NCBI RefSeq assembly: GCF_027409185.1
Contig: NC_084464.1
Coordinates: 43,251,095 to 43,315,094 of the forward strand
DNA length: 64,000 nt
Direction of reading: 5' to 3'
From: Cynocephalus volans
Lineage: Eukaryota > Chordata > Mammalia > Dermoptera > Cynocephalidae
Shown here piece by piece: positions 1 through 15,425 of this stretch; within the stretch, counting starts at the first letter, position 1; the number at the start of each line of letters is the position of its first letter. Below the pieces are notes generated by a model. The model was given only the letters and a program-made list of their open reading frames with translations. It made no database searches and had not been told where the DNA came from. Made by a program: the position numbers and the translations under genes.

Positions 1-204
1 GTATCAATATGGTGAGGCCAGGAACTAGTTAAAGTCATTTACTGAGTGTTAGGTATACTGTATGAGGAGTCTGAGAGGACAGTACATCAATAAATAACAC
101 AGTCCCAACCTTTGGAGAATATAGTCTACTGCTGTAAAGTTTAAACCAGCTTGTAACACAGCTTCTGAGACAGCTCCCTTACTCAGATCCAGAAACATAG
201 GATT

Positions 205-312
205 TTTTTTTAAGAGGCAGGGATCCGTAGGTTAGTGAAATTAAGTGACTTGCCAAAGGTCCCCTAGCCAGCCGCCAAACTAGAAGTACAGAGTCTGTCT
301 CCTGACCTCTCA
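205..312 (+). repeat. MIR-like SINE remnant
   Basis: Core and tail are recognisable by AAGTGACTTGCCAAAGGTC and a following CTAGCCAG stretch. Confidence 0.55.
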
Positions 313-763
313 TCTAGTATTCCCCCTTCTTCACCATGCTCCTTCCTCTGTGATGTAATCTCTCCCTGGAGCAAAATGGCAGAATGACATCCCAGTATAT
401 TTGGGAAAAGACACATGAAATAAGAAGAATGAGACATTTTACAGATAACACATTCACAGACAGCAGGGCCAGCTCCAATGGCATGTCTTCTGTAAAGGCT
501 TTCTTCAACTACTCCATCAGAATGAGGTCATGCTACAGTCCCAGGTCTACACTTCTAGACTGTGCTTCTTCCTCTTGCCATACAGTATGCTTTATGATCA
601 GCTGTTCGTCAATCTAACTGCTCCCTTGGGATTTTAAATTCCTTATTAATTTAAAAGTGAAGTCAGGATCTCTCTTATTCACTTTTGTTATCCCCATCTC
701 TAGAGTCTAGCACACTGCATTGTAGGCACCAATAATTGTCTATGTAAAAATGAACAAGTTATG

Positions 764-935
764 GGCCAGCCCGTGGCTCACTTGGGAGAGTGTGGTGCTG
801 ATAACACCAAGGCCATGGGTTCGGATCCTATATAGGGATGGCCGGTTGGCTCACTGACTGAGCGGGGTGCTGACAACACCAAGCCAAGGGTTGAGATCCC
901 CTTACCGGTCATCCTTCTTAAAAAAAAAAAAAAAA
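764..935 (+). mobile_element. Dimeric tRNA-Ile-type SINE (CYN-like)
   Basis: Two tRNA-like heads (GTGGCTCACTTGGGAGAGTG and GGTTGGCTCACTGACTGAGC), then CCTTACCGGTCAT and poly(A). ACAAGTTATGG flanks both sides. Confidence 0.9.
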
Positions 936-1039
936 AACAAGTTATGGAACCAAGGGCTAGAAGAGGATAAGGAATCTATTCCAGCGAAGAAGGGTCACTA
1001 GCAAGAGAGTGTGAGAAAACGGCAAAGATGGATCCCTAC

Positions 1040-1179
1040 CTGCCTCTCCGCCCCGGCTCCTGCTTATCACCAGAAATATCCCGTTCCCACGTGGTCACTT
1101 GAGGTCTCTGGGTGTCTAACTGCCTCTCTGAGACATCTTGATGGACCAGGGGAATGTCTGAGACCCAGGCGGGAGCCAT
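1040..1179 (-). CDS. CCHCR1: CCHCR1 first coding exon (5' end of gene)
   Basis: CCHCR1 is a coiled-coil alpha-helical rod protein of centrosomes and P-bodies, encoded next to TCF19 in the mammalian MHC. Only its first coding exon lies here. On the minus strand an ATG at 1179 opens 46 codons plus two bases, beginning [12 protein letters not shown] and running through [14 protein letters not shown], which closely matches the N-terminus of the human protein. It ends at a GT donor (1038-1039). Upstream in the same frame (1180 to about 1250) the longer human isoform leader is also recognisable ([15 protein letters not shown]), but I see no matching upstream ATG, so the internal Met is the likely start. 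The coiled-coil exons must lie before base 1. The divergent neighbour is TCF19. The family call is firm; use of the longer leader is uncertain. Confidence 0.88.
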
Positions 1180-2239
1180 TCTTGGCAGAGCTGAAAGGGG
1201 CCGAGGTTGGAAGTGGGAGGGGGGAATCAGCCTAGTGGAACCTGAGGAATAACAAGAACAAAGATGGTCATTTTCTTAGGAAGAGGTAATCATCAGTCCC
1301 CTTACCTGGTGCCACTGACCTGGAGTTGGAAACATCTCCACATTACTTAAAGGCTCTAGATTCTGTCTCCAGCCATCTATGTTTCCCTGCACAATAGGAG
1401 AAACAAGGACACTCCAATTCAATTTTCAGGCCACCTTCTATAGAGAAAGCCCCTACAATAACAAAGTCATAATAATTACAGCCAGGTCCACCCAACTCTC
1501 GGCTCCCCTTTTACTATTTCCTGAAAGAAGTACAAGATACCCCAAGATCACTTGCTTGTCCTAACCTGGTTCCTGATAGAACCCAGGCAATAACTATGAG
1601 GTGGAGAGAATTTACTGAGAGACAGGCCAAGAGGGAGCTCTTAGGCCTTACTCCATACTTTTAGGATTTTGGGCAGTGCCTTTACCCTCATCCTTGAGTT
1701 TCTACAGTCCCTGCTGCTCCTGGCTGAAGGTGAGAAAGGAGGTGCACAGTGCAGGGACCCAGAACCCAATCTCCAGAGTTCTTGCCATGGCTCAGCAAGG
1801 CCTGGGGGGAGCCCATCCAGACACCACCAAACCATGACTCCTGGGTCCTTCCGTGTTAAAGCTCTGGCCCAAAGCCTGGCCCCAGATGAATGTGGCCACA
1901 TGTAGGGCTGGACACTTCCCCAGGATCCCCGGAAAACCAAGCAGCCTAGATCCCGTGTCAGAAAAACCAGCTCCCTCACATCTCATCCAAATCTCTCGCA
2001 ACTTTCCTCTCAGTTTCTCTCTACGGTCCCCTCAGCTTCCATTCCTGTTGCCCACCTCCTCTCTCTAGAGTGCTAACGCATAGGGGGCTCTACAAGATCT
2101 TCTTTCCACCCTACCACTCGAATCCTCTATTTTTCACCCGAATCTGAGATTCCTACGCCCGTCCCTTCCTACATCGTAATTTGCTTTTTTCTGAAGGAAT
2201 TATTCTGGTCCCTCACTCTCACCCTCATCTCTCAACTCA

Positions 2240-3030
2240 ACAGCCTGCTCTCGCCTCCCCGCACCCTGGCCGGCTCCCGCTCCTCCCCGCTGCTCTCCCC
2301 CAGGTACCCCTTAGTCTTCACCCTGCTGGGCCCTGAGCTCTAAAGCTGTTCTTTTTTCTCGGCCCCTGTACCTTCTTCCGCTATGGTGGACCCCCTGAAC
2401 CCACCCCAGCACCCCCCTCAGCCCCTTCCCGCCCCCAACCGACCCTTCCCGAACGCCCCTTACCCAGCACGAGACCCCCTCGGCCCTTTGGCCACACCCC
2501 CCGCACCTCCTCCCCGGCCCCGCCTCCGCCCCGACTGCGCCTGCGCCAGGCGGGCTGGTTGGCGGGTCGCTCTTTCGCCCCGGAAGGAGGAGGGGAAAAG
2601 TGCACGCAGGCGCCGTGGCGTCCAAAGCTGGGCCCAATTAATGCGACGGGGTGTCTCGGCGCCCTGGTGGCTCCTCCCCACTCAGGGAACCCGGGAAACT
2701 TGTGAACTAATCAGAAAAAGCGAAAGGCGGGAGATCGGGGACCCTCCCAGCGCGCAGCCCAATGGAGCGGGGGAGGGCAAATGAGCTGGGCAATCAGGGA
2801 CGGCAAGGGGCGGGCTCGCTCGGTGCGAAGTTCGGACCCGGGAATTTCGAAGGTGGGGTCGGCGCAGCCCGCGCGCCGAGGCCGCGCCCCTCCTGGCCCC
2901 GGCTTCCTGGCTGTCAAACAGTCGCGGGAGCGCCGGCTCCGGCCGAGGAGTGTGAGGGGTCCCCGGGCCGCCGCACAGGCTGGCACTGCCTGGAGAGGAG
3001 GCTATTCCGAGACTGCACCGCACAGGTAGA
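2240..3030. promoter_or_regulatory. CpG-island bidirectional promoter between CCHCR1 and TCF19
   Basis: This GC- and CpG-rich block separates the minus-strand CCHCR1 start from plus-strand TCF19. It contains CCAAT boxes at 2634-2638 and 2759-2763, several GC-rich Sp1-like stretches and no clear TATA box. A good splice donor (CACAG then GTAGAT, junction after 3025) could end the untranslated first exon of TCF19. In human the two genes share such a head-to-head promoter. The exact start sites are inferred. Confidence 0.7.
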
Positions 3031-3257
3031 TCCGAAACTGGGGTGGGGCAGGGAGGGAAAAGGTCGGGTTATGCCTTGCATGATCGCGGGGAGCTCCTTC
3101 CTCTGTTTTCATCCCACCCGGCGAAGCCAGGAAGCAGGAGTCTAGATCCACTTTGTTAGAGTACTTAAGGACCCGTTTGCACTACCTTTTGGGAGGTGAC
3201 GGTGGATTCATGTCCCTCTGGGGGTTCATACTACCTAGTTATAAGAGGGATTGCCCA

Positions 3258-3428
3258 AGGGCCCGCCCGTGGCTCACTCGGGAGAGTGTGATGCTGATAA
3301 CACCAAGGCCGCGGGTTCGGATCCTATATAGGGATGGCTGGTTAGCTCACTGGCCGAGCGTGGTGCTGACAACAACAAGTCAAGGGTTAAGATCCCCTTA
3401 CCGGTCATCTTTAAAAATAATAATAATA
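3258..3428 (+). mobile_element. Dimeric tRNA-Ile-type SINE (CYN-like)
   Basis: The 17-bp duplication ATAAGAGGGATTGCCCA lies at 3241-3257 and 3429-3445. The tail is (AAT)n. It sits in TCF19's presumed first intron. Confidence 0.93.
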
Positions 3429-3958
3429 ATAAGAGGGATTGCCCAGAAAAGCGGGGCGCGGGCGAGCGGGGGGGTTGTGTGCTCTATTTGGATAACCAAG
3501 TTTGACAGGAATAAGCTTCTCTTCTCCAAGTTACACTGAGGTGATACATTCAGACGTATACTTCAAACGTACACTTTCAATACAAACAGCAGGACATATC
3601 TCCAGTTTGCATTTCCCCAGAAGCTGTCTAATGTATCGTTGCCTTGCACAGATCGGAGGCTCCCCGAATACTTTGCGGTCCGAGAATCCGGCTCAACCGA
3701 GGTGCCATAGGACGCGTTCCTGTTTTTGCATTGCCCTGGGACCTTCCTAGACTTTTTCAGTTACAAATCTGCTTCACAGCTAACTTTGCATTTCGTGCCT
3801 AGGCTGCTTGCACTCTGAATTTGCACTACTCAGCTAGTATGCTCAGTTGAAATTACACACAGCACAGCCCAAGTTTGCATCAGGCCAGTGCATGGCCCAG
3901 GAGTGGGAAAGGTGTTGGATGCCTAAGTGGAAGAGGTGATGCAGAGAGGGCACCGCCC

Positions 3959-4196
3959 ATGCTGCCCTGCTTCCAGCTGCTGCGCATAGGGGGCGGCAGG
4001 GGCGGCGATCTCTACACCTTCCACCCCCCCACTGAGGCTGGCTGCACCTATCGCTTGGGCCGCAGGGCCGACCTGTGTGATGTGGCCCTGCGGCCCCAGC
4101 AGGAACCTGGCTTCATCTCTGGGGTCCATGCTGAGCTGCATGCTGAACCCCGGGGTGATGACTGGAGGGTGAGCCTGGAGGACCACAGCAGCCAAG
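3959..4196 (+). CDS. TCF19: TCF19 coding exon 1 (FHA N-half)
   Basis: This exon encodes residues 1-79 plus one base, from MLPCFQLL to DHSSQ. It ends at the donor GTGAGC (4197). It carries the first half of the FHA domain, including the strand YRLGRRADL and the HAELHAE region. Confidence 0.95.
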
Positions 4197-6802
4197 GTGA
4201 GCAGTGAGCAAGGAAGCTTTACCCCTGGGCAATCAAAGTTCCAGGCTGGAATGATTAAGGGGTTCCATAGGGACCCCGCTACCTGCCTCCCATACTCACC
4301 ATCAGGTTGAACAGATGGTCGTGGTCCAGACCGCAGCCTTCCCAGCAGAAGTGTGCAGTGTCACAAACTGTAGGACTGACTCTTGTTGGTCCTGTTTAGC
4401 TCATACAGGAAATACAGGAAGGTAGATCCAGGGCCTGGGGCATCATCAGAGAGGTGTCACAGTGGGGATGTTTTGGGGCCACTGGAGGCCAAGCTCAGAC
4501 TTGATTTGTTTCCAGCTTTGCTGAGGCACTTTATTCCTGTTAGGGCTGTTTTATATTGAATTGTTTTATGATCTGGGCATGTGTCTTTCTTCCTGACTTG
4601 AGGCAGTTAGTCATCCTCAGAAGACCTGGGTTCACATTTGAGTTCTGCCACTGGCCCCTGGCAAAACCTCAGGGCTCTCACTCCACCTCTCTGGGTCTTA
4701 GTTTCCTCTTAGGTGAAATGTAAGTCTGCTTTGGAGGTGTTCTGGGCATTTGACTATGGTGGCCAACATTCATTTAGTGCTTACTAGTATGAGCCAGGCA
4801 CTGTTTTAAGTGAATTAAATGTAGGTGGCACTAATATCATCCTAGTTTTATAGTTAAAAAAAAAAAAAAAGGCACAAAGAGATTAAGAAACTTGTCCAGG
4901 GTCACATGGCTGATAAGTGGTACAGCCAGGATTTGAACCAGTCTGAGCTATGTTGAGACAGAGTTGGAGCTGGGTGAGAGTGAGCATATCTGGGGATTGG
5001 CCTTGAGGAGAGTGTGGGAAAGAGTCCTCTGTAGGAGAGCACAAGAAACATAAACTTGTTCCAGCCCATGAGGAGCTTACTACCTGGTGTCACCTGGTGA
5101 GGGGCTTAGAATGTGAGGGAGAATTTGATGACAGGTGTCATGTTCTTTCCCACATTCCCCAGAAATCAAACAGGGCCAGAATTCTCCACTCCTGACTCTG
5201 CTCACTTGTTTTTGTCCTCCCTATCTGTCTGGTGCCCTACCATCAACAGGGACTTTGGTCAACAATGTCCGACTCCCAAGAGGTCACAGGCTGGAGTTGA
5301 GTGATGGGGACCTCCTGACCTTTGGCCCTGAAGGGCCCCCAGGAACCAGCCCCTCGGAGTTCTACTTCATGTTCCAACAAGTCCGAGTCAAACCTCAGGA
5401 CTTTGCTGCCATTACCATCCCACGGTCTAGGGGAGAAGCCGGGACTGGGGCTGGTTTCCGGCCCATGCTGCCCTCCCAGGGGGCCCCACAGAGGCCCCTT
5501 GGTGCCCTCTCCCCTGCCCCCAAGGCCACGCTGATCCTCAACTCCATTGGTAGCCTCAGCAAGCTCCAGCCCCAGCCCTTCACCTTCTCCCGGGGTGGGG
5601 GTGGGCCACAGAGCCTGCCTGTTCCCACACCACCTGGGGCGGGGACCACTCCTTCTGCTCCACCCGCAAGAAATCGGAGGAAGTCAGCTCACCGAGTGTT
5701 GGCGGAACTGGATGATGAGAGGGAGGTTCAGAGCCCTGCACCAGTCCTCACAGGGCCCAGGAAGAAACTCCGCATCGAGAAAGCCCCACTGACACCCAGT
5801 GGGTAAGTTAAGAGTCCTCTCCATCTTGCCTCAGTATTTCACTGCTTTTTGATTCCTTTAGAACCCCAGGTTGTAAGAGGACTCCTCTGCTTGTGGGGTG
5901 GACATGGGAGGTGGACAGAGACAGAATAGAGATTAGAATGGCTGGCCAGTTAGCTCAGTTGGTTCGAGCACAGCCTTATGACATTAAGGTCACAGATTCA
6001 GATCCCCATACCAGCCAGCCACACACGCACAAAAATGTTAGAATGGCAAGACCTGGGAGCTGACAGAAGAAAAAAATATGAAAAAGACTTAGGTCGAGTT
6101 GGGGCAGCAGCTACACAGCTATAAAACCACCTGAGCAGGCAGGTCAGTAGAAACAGAATTCCTGCCTTTTATATTCAGATGGCTTTAACCCCATTCTTCT
6201 AGTGCCTAAGGATGCACAACTTCCAGGCTCACCCTGCCAGTTTTCAGGGACTAGTTTCTAGGCCCACCCTAATGTTTTTTTTTTTTTTTTTTTTCTTTTT
6301 CGTGACCGGCACTCAGCCAGTGAGTGTACCGGCCATTCCTATATAGGACCCGAACCCGCGGCCGCTGGGAGCGTCGCCTGCGCTCCCAGCGCAGCACCCT
6401 CCCGAGTGCGCCACAGGCTCGGCCCCCACCCTAATGTTTTTAAGGACAGACTTCAGGTTCACATCAGTCCAGTGTGTCTGTGTAGGTTCACTCTACTGTT
6501 ATCCAGGGGCAAGGTCTAGGCTTCCATAGGTTTCCAGTGACTGTTTGTCACTTCCACTCAGCAATCGACGTGGCCGTCCTCGGAAGCACCCAGTGAGCAC
6601 CAGCATGGCTCCCCCTGCAGCTGGGGGTGGAGAGCCCTGTGCAGCTCCCTGTTGCTGCCTGCCCCAAGAAGAGACAGTGGCCTGGGTTCAGTGTGATGGT
6701 TGTGACATCTGGTTCCATGTGGCCTGTGTTGGCTGCAGCATCCAGGCTGCCAGGGAGGCTGACTTCCGATGCCCATGCTGCCGTGCTGGCATCCAGACCT
6801 AA
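3959..6802 (+). CDS. TCF19: TCF19, FHA and PHD-finger chromatin protein (3 coding exons)
   Basis: TCF19 is a growth-regulated nuclear protein that reads histone H3 marks through its PHD finger. Coding exons are 3959-4196, 5250-5802 and 6562-6802 (TAA at 6800-6802), giving 343 aa against 345 in human. All junctions are GT-AG and in phase (CAA G|GG ACT; AGT GG|C AAT). An FHA domain spans about residues 31-103 (YRLGRRADLCDV, then LVNNVRLPRGHRLELSDGD). A proline-rich linker follows, then a basic KKLRIEK segment, an AT-hook-like NRRGRPRK (265-272), and a C-terminal C4HC3 PHD finger (about 294-337; VQCDGCDIWFHVACVGC and CPCC). The start at MLPCFQLLRIGG matches the family; an upstream in-frame ATG at 3875 lies in the presumed leader. 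The frame is uninterrupted, so the gene looks functional. Confidence 0.96.
4600..4722 (-). repeat. MIR-like SINE remnant
   Basis: Reads as MIR antisense (GGGTTCACATTTGAGTTCTG then TTAGTTTCCTC), in TCF19 intron. Confidence 0.6.
4766..4955 (+). repeat. MIR SINE
   Basis: AGCCAGGCACTGTTTTAAG, an A run, then AACTTGTCCAGGGTCAC and GGATTTGAACC are MIR landmarks. Confidence 0.75.
5250..5802 (+). CDS. TCF19: TCF19 coding exon 2 (FHA C-half and linker)
   Basis: The acceptor AG lies at 5248-5249 and the donor GTAAGT starts at 5803. The exon encodes the end of the FHA domain, then a proline- and serine-rich linker and a basic stretch near its end (GPRKKLRIEKAPLTPSG). Confidence 0.95.
5942..6034 (+). 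mobile_element. Monomeric tRNA-Ile-type SINE
   Basis: GGCCAGTTAGCTCAGTTGGT head and CCATACCAGCCAGCC end. TTAGAATGG repeats at both sides. Confidence 0.85.
6277..6423 (-). mobile_element. Dimeric SINE, GC-rich head variant
   Basis: Minus strand. The first monomer carries a self-complementary insert (CTGGGAGCGCAGGCG / CGCTCCCAGCGG). Duplicate CCCACCCTAATG flanks. It sits in TCF19 intron 2. Confidence 0.87.
6562..6802 (+). CDS. TCF19: TCF19 coding exon 3 (AT-hook-like motif and PHD finger)
   Basis: The acceptor AG lies at 6560-6561. The exon encodes RRGRPRK, then the PHD finger with its full set of zinc-binding Cys and His residues, and ends in GIQT and TAA. Confidence 0.95.
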
Positions 6803-7330
6803 GGCCCACCACCAAGGCACCAGAGGACACAGAACTGGCACCTCCAGAACACTGATGGACACAGTGGGGTGTAAATGGGTCCTAAGAAAGGACCCCCTTA
6901 TTTCCTTAATAGGAGGGAATGACTGTGGGGAAGAATCCATTGCTATGGATACTGATTCAAGGCCTGTAACAGGCCCTCATGACCAAGGTGACATAAGAGT
7001 TTTCCTGCCAAAGATATTGCTGCCTTCAGGAAGTTGTCAGTGAGCTAGAAATTCCTAGTTACAAGCTGTACAAGGACACTAGAATGTTGTCTATGATCAG
7101 AGCACCCATCAATTGCAAAAGCCTGCTTGCAACTGCTCAAAGATGTAAGAGAATTCTTAATGTTTTTAAATGGCATCACCTAAGGCATTCTGGGAAAACC
7201 TAGGGCCTGGTCCCAAAACTTTCTTATACTATGGCTAGTCCTGCTGCTGACCATAATCATAGTGACCTGGCTTTTCAGAGATTTGCTTCAATTTCCAAGT
7301 AAAGAATGAGTAGTTTCACTCACTACTGGG
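6803..7330 (+). other. TCF19: Presumed TCF19 3' UTR
   Basis: This is single-copy sequence after the TAA. The first plausible poly(A) signal is the variant AGTAAA at 7298-7303, followed by a T/G-rich stretch. The transcript end is inferred. Confidence 0.4.
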
Positions 7331-8540
7331 TATTTATTCTTCTTGTGGGTCTGATATCCCTTCCTTCCCAATTCTAGGAAGAATGGAGTTGGTAAGGTCT
7401 GGAGAACAATTCAGATTCTTGGGAGAAGGGGAGGAGGGATGAACAGAGAAATACAAACTTGCTCACTGGAAAGGTGCAAATACATGGGATGAGCTGGAGG
7501 TAGGAGACAGAAAAAAAGGAACACAAGTAACAGTTTCTAGTTTAAAGGAAAACAGATCTACTGCCATTAAAGTAAGGTAGTTGGGATTTGGTCAAGTTCA
7601 AAAGGATGACATAACTTTTACAGGCTTACCCTGTACCACTAGGGAAAAAGAATACTTGGTAAACCAGCTGCAGCAGATGCTGACCTGGTCCAGTGTGATC
7701 AGCCTCTTAACCTACGTATGGCACGTGTGATTTTCTCCGGTGAGCCTTACACCAAGCCAAGATATTGTCAAAACATCCTTTCTACTGTTATTAGGAAAGC
7801 ATTATCTTGACCTACTGAAACATGCATGTCCACCTCCTCCAACCTAGGCTTGCCAACTCAAGTTTTTTCCACATCAAGGAAACAGCTGCAAAGGCCACTA
7901 ATTAGCTAGTGGCAGGGCCAGGGATAAAATGTGGCTATTAGGTGAGTCACTTATGGACAGGGTATGCAGAATTCTTAAGTGGAAACCAAATAGCTGCTGT
8001 TATCAAGAAAGCACAAGGTGTAGGGCAAGCCCATGGCTCACTTGGGAGAGTGTGGTGCTGACAACAGCAAGTCAAGGGTTAAGATCCCCTTACCAGTCAT
8101 CTTTAAAGAAAAAAAAGAAAGCACAAGGTGGAGTTTCAGGTTGGGATGATATGCAGCAGATTGTCTAAAGACTTGATTTCTTAGTATAAAGACACTAAGG
8201 AACTTCCAGAGTAGAATGGGGAAAGCAAAAATAGCCAGCTCCTAAAGGGTAATGGGCTGCATGGTGACAGCATCTGTGGGCAGAATTATGGTGTGCAGAC
8301 CCCATGTCACAGGCTCTCAAGAACTAGCCTATTAGGGCCCTCTACAAATAAACTTGGGTTCCAATTCCAACTCTCCCAATCCCAGCTCTCACTGTGTGAC
8401 CTCGAGCACTTTGAATGGCACCTTGATTACTTGAGGACGAGAGCAGTTATCATTGGGTATCCCCTCCCCATGCCCCCTTCAGTGACTAAAGGAGGATAAA
8501 CCAAAGACACAAGTATCTATTCTACTGTGTCCCAGGCTTC
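7331..8540. other. TCF19-POU5F1 tail-to-tail spacer
   Basis: This interval lies between the 3' ends of the convergent genes TCF19 and POU5F1. Apart from one short tRNA-type SINE (8021-8111) I recognise no gene or conserved motif in it. Confidence 0.5.
8021..8111 (+). mobile_element. Short tRNA-Ile-type SINE
   Basis: Head joined directly to the second-monomer end (an internal deletion of the dimer). AAGAAAGCACAAGGTG flanks both sides. Confidence 0.87.
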
Positions 8541-8760
8541 TTTATTTAAGAACAAAGTGATGAGTGATGTGGGGATTAAAATCAAGAGCATCATTGAACT
8601 TCACCTTCCCTCTAATCAGTTCCCCCAAAGTTCCCTGCCCCCACCCTTTGTGTTCCCAATTCCTTCCTTAGTGAATGAAGAACTTACTCCCAAAAGCCCA
8701 GGTACATACTCCAGGTTCCCTTTCCCTGGCTTCTCTCCTTTCCTAGGAAGGGCAAGCACC
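8541..8760 (-). terminator. POU5F1: POU5F1 3' UTR and poly(A) signal
   Basis: The minus strand carries AATAAA at 8546-8541, about 215 bases after the stop codon. That fits the short 3' UTR of the gene. Confidence 0.75.
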
Positions 8761-13262
<4,502 letters not shown>

Positions 13263-13355
13263 GGGGAACGAAGGCGCCCCAAGCCGGGGGCCTGGTGAAA
13301 CAAGGCCTGGCCAAGGCTCCGCTCAGCACCTCTCTCCCTCCCCAACCCCACCCAC

Positions 13356-13384
13356 TAGCCTTGACCTCTGGCCCCGCCCCCTGG
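13356..13384 (-). promoter_or_regulatory. POU5F1: POU5F1 proximal promoter: GC box and hormone-response half-sites
   Basis: About 100 bases upstream of the ATG, the minus strand reads a GC box (GGGGGCGGGGCC) followed by AGAGGTCAAGGCTA. This is the arrangement of the conserved region 1 element in human and mouse, which is bound by Sp1/Sp3 and by nuclear receptors such as SF-1, LRH-1 and retinoid receptors. The downstream GTGGGTGGGG stretch is also conserved. Factor binding is inferred from family knowledge. Confidence 0.85.
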
Positions 13385-13399
13385 ATGGGTGGAGGAGAG

Positions 13400-15344
13400 G
13401 GCGGTGGGGGTGAGAGAAACTGAGGCGGAGGGTGTTCGCCTGATGTTGACGGTGGTGTCTGTGGAAGGGGAAAGCGGGGCAGATCCAACTGGGCGCCCCT
13501 CCAGGCCCTCGTTGCAGGCCCCCAGTGCAGAGACCCCTTGGGGACTTCACTTTCAGCTCCCAAAAATGTGCCCTGCCCTCCCTTGGGCTCTGTCCACCTC
13601 AGAGCTGTCTGGGATCTTTTTCCACACCTTCCCCACATTTTCAGGAACCCGGGTGCTTGACCTTCTCTCCAAAGACCCCTGGCACTGTCCCTTCACTGGG
13701 GCCCAGCCACCCTTCTCAGCTCCTCAAACATTTATTGAACTTGCCAAGTAATTCTGGGGCTGTCCCTCAATTCACCAACAGCCACAGGCAAAGTGGCCAG
13801 CTGTCCCCTCTTGCCCTCCCCCATCCAGAAACCTAGGTGTTCCCATCCAGATACTGGCCAAATCCAGTTACTCTGCAGCCTCAGATGCCCAACACTCATC
13901 TGTCCAGCCTGCCAAGTTCCACCTATCTCCAGGGGCAGATTGCCAGACAATGCCTCCAGCCCATATCCCAGTCTTCACTTCAGGAAGACTTAAGGATTGT
14001 CCTCCTTTCCCCCTTCCAGGGACCAGGCTCTGTACTGACTGGGCCTGAGTGTCCCAACCTTTGTCCAGACAGAGGAATCTGGGCCCCCCACTGCAGGACT
14101 TGAACATCAGGCTCCATGTCCACCTCCTCAGGGACTCAGATATCTAATACCGTAGTAGGCCCTGTTCTCCCTCCCCCACTTCCCCAGCGCAAGCCTCCAG
14201 CCCTAGGCCCTGGATGGGGAAAACCAAGGGATGGGGTGTGGAGAAAAAAATACCGGGCTTCAGGTTCAAAGAGGCCTGGGAGGGACTGGGGGGGAAGGGG
14301 GCAGGACAATGGCCTTGGGTGGACAATCCCGGTCCCCAGAGGGGGCAGCTCTAACCCTAAACAAGTACTCAACCCCTGAATGGACCTGGATGGCTCCCCT
14401 GGGGACAGCTTCCTGCCCCCAACCCCCCATCCCCAATCCCCTCACACAGAATCCCCCTCAGAGTGGCCAAAATGAGCTCCAGCAAACCCCCTCCCCAATC
14501 CCCTCAAAGACTGAGCCTCAGACAGGCACTGAGGGCCCCCCCACCAGGACCTAGCTGTCCTGTTTCCCCTTCCTCCGGAGGACTCAGGCGTCCAGCCTAG
14601 TCACCCACCCCTCCCCCAGCCCCCCAGGCCATGGGATGTGCTTTGTTTGGGGGGGCTGGCTGGCGGAAAGTTGCAGAAGTGGTAGAGACGATTTGGGGAG
14701 GGGTGCAGCAAGGGTGCCCTAAGCTCTCCCTCAAGGTCTGTTTTTCTGGGCCTGGCCTGAGTGTCCTCAGGGCTCACGCAGCTGGCCTAGTGTTTGATTT
14801 TGTTTGCAAGAGAATAGCACTAGTCTGTGAGGGATGATGTTTGTCTGTGCCCAAAACTTGTCCTAAATGGAGACCCCAGGGTGAATCAAGGGGTCCAGAA
14901 AGGCTCAGGACCAGAACTGCCCATAGCTTGGAAGGCCAGGATCCCGAGCCTGGAACACTGACCTCTTCATCATGGGCTCCAGGCTCAGTCCTGTCTGGGG
15001 TTGTCTGTTGGGCCAGCAGCTCTGTCTGCCTTCTGAGGGGCTGGATGTCTCACAGGGGCCTCCTGACTATGGCCCTGTCTTCATCTTGGTGGTATCCAGG
15101 AGTCTTCTGAGCCTGTTTTCCCCCAAGTCTGTGTTACACTGCCTCTGTTCGTGTGCCCTTCTCCCACCTGTGTGTACTTTTTGGGCAACTAACTGTATGC
15201 ATGCATTTCAGTACTTTCCATGAAAGTAGTCTGTTCGAAGATCTACAGGGCAATGGGGTTGGAGCTGTGTTCATCTCTCAGCCATTAACTGCCCAAAAGG
15301 CAGGAAGATTAAGGGGCCTGGTGGGGGTGGAGAAACGTGCTTTG
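13400..15344. other. POU5F1 upstream conserved intergenic DNA
   Basis: This is GC-rich single-copy DNA without SINEs or LINEs that I can see. It should contain the proximal enhancer (CR2/CR3), whose limits I cannot set by eye. The open frames here look like by-products of GC richness. Confidence 0.5.
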
Positions 15345-15425
15345 GAACAGGAGGAGCCCCTCCCCAGCCATCTCCTCAACCCCCAGGACAGAACCATCAA
15401 GGCACCTTTGTCATGCATCTATCTG
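15345..15425 (-). promoter_or_regulatory. POU5F1: POU5F1 distal enhancer core (CR4) with Sox-Oct composite site
   Basis: On the plus strand 15406-15420 reads CTTTGTCATGCATCT: a SOX site (CTTTGT) followed by an octamer-like ATGCAT. It lies 2.15 kb upstream of the POU5F1 ATG. The flanks (AGGCAC on one side, ACAGAACCATCAA and a CCCCTCCCC box near 15355 on the other) match what I recall of the conserved region 4 distal enhancer, where OCT4 and SOX2 drive POU5F1 itself. Naive-state use in this species is inferred. Confidence 0.85.

Noticed and set aside
764-947. tRNA genes or pseudo-tRNAs at the SINE heads
   Set aside because: The heads belong to SINEs with tails and target duplications, lack intact cloverleaves and are repeated throughout the window.
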